NCBI RefSeq assembly: GCF_040760005.1
Contig: NZ_CP099760.1
Coordinates: forward strand, 2,165,501-2,229,500
DNA: 64,000 nucleotides
Origin: Pseudomonas sp. stari2
GTDB taxonomy: Bacteria > Pseudomonadota > Gammaproteobacteria > Pseudomonadales > Pseudomonadaceae
Direction of reading: 5' to 3'
Numbering within the stretch: position 1 is the first letter of the stretch; each line of letters begins with the position of its first letter. The notes below the pieces were generated by a model that saw only the letters and a program-made list of their open reading frames with translations, made no database searches and was not told the origin of the DNA. Positions 63,846-64,000 of the stretch are shown piece after piece. Made by a program: the position numbers and the translations under genes.

Positions 63846-63852
63846 TCGGGCC

Positions 63853-64000
63853 TCAGACCCGGGCAGCGGTCACGGCCGCCGAACCCCAAGTGGTTCTCCA
63901 GCGACGTTTGACCCCGTGCAGACCGAACCACGCCAACACACCCAGGCTGGCGAACAACCACAGCGCCAGTTGATAGCTGCCGGTGCTCTGTTTGATAGCT
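63853..64000 (-). CDS. nasA: C-terminal end of a nitrate transporter (partial)
   Basis: Only the last 48 codons are in the window, reading AIKQSTGSYQLALWLFASLG, then VLAWFGLHGVKRRWRTTWG and a short tail ending AARV before the TGA at 63853-63855. One transmembrane helix and a basic end fit the last helix of an MFS NarK/NasA nitrate carrier. The identification leans on context (nitrate genes and 7-bp spacing to the kinase). Confidence 0.65.
   Translation of the reverse strand, partial: AIKQSTGSYQLALWLFASLGVLAWFGLHGVKRRWRTTWGSAAVTAARV

Overview
The window is about 64 kb of chromosome from a Pseudomonas of the fluorescens group. The evidence is the high-GC coding style, the rraA-cmaX-crfX-cmpX-sigX-oprF block that leads into the assimilatory nitrate genes, the cysH/thrH/pabB block, the PrpR-regulated 2-methylcitrate operon with AcnD/PrpF, and the paired NtrC/sigma-54 promoters. 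There is no rRNA, phage, insertion sequence, integrase or CRISPR array. Most of the window is core metabolism; the accessory parts are at about 12.4-14.8 kb and 17.5-22.7 kb.

Layout. 0-4.6 kb: a sigma-54-driven operon of a permuted ATP-grasp protein, an alpha-E protein and a transglutaminase, then a convergent cytochrome c and a 31-residue membrane peptide. 5-9.2 kb: thiolase plus a FadJ-type beta-oxidation protein and a glutamine amidotransferase. 9.2-12 kb, minus strand: corA, a plsC-type acyltransferase and a crotonase. 12.2-14.8 kb: tRNA-Ser(GGA) followed by an AT-richer two-gene cassette of a beta-propeller-like protein and a stand-alone APS kinase. 14.8-17.5 kb: small proteins, including a tandem pair of secreted glycine-zipper proteins, and a candidate sRNA. 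17.5-22.7 kb: an RHS polymorphic toxin with its candidate immunity gene. 23-28 kb: HAD phosphatase, SDR/LysR divergent pair, and an NCS1 transporter with a racemase-like enzyme. 28.3-31.2 kb: cysH, thrH, pabB. 31.3-34.4 kb: a RimK-like ligase, an inactive transglutaminase/7TM protein and a retropepsin-like protease. 34.6-43 kb: prpR-prpB-prpC-acnD-prpF-prpD. 43-46.1 kb: an ABC importer of the nitrate/sulfonate family. 46.4-49.7 kb: ppsR and ppsA, divergent. 49.8-55.5 kb: hydrolase, rraA and the cmaX-crfX-cmpX-sigX-oprF envelope cluster. 55.6-64 kb, minus strand: cobA, nitrate reductase, nirD, nirB, a kinase/phosphatase and the end of a nitrate transporter.

How it fits together. The nitrate block makes a complete assimilation route: uptake, nitrate reductase, nitrite reductase, and CobA for the siroheme that NirB needs. 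Just upstream of nirB I read an NtrC-like site, a good -24/-12 promoter, two hexaloop hairpins with the A1/G4 signature of ANTAR (NasT) targets, and then a terminator: nitrogen-controlled initiation followed by nitrate-controlled antitermination. The ATP-grasp/transglutaminase operon at the other end of the window has an equally good NtrC site and a near-perfect sigma-54 promoter, which suggests an uncharacterised nitrogen-stress role for that conserved operon. A second, unrelated ATP-grasp/transglutaminase-like/protease system lies at 31-34 kb. The APS kinase cassette is notable because the local CysH has the iron-sulfur cysteines of an APS (not PAPS) reductase, so PAPS made by this kinase probably serves sulfation.
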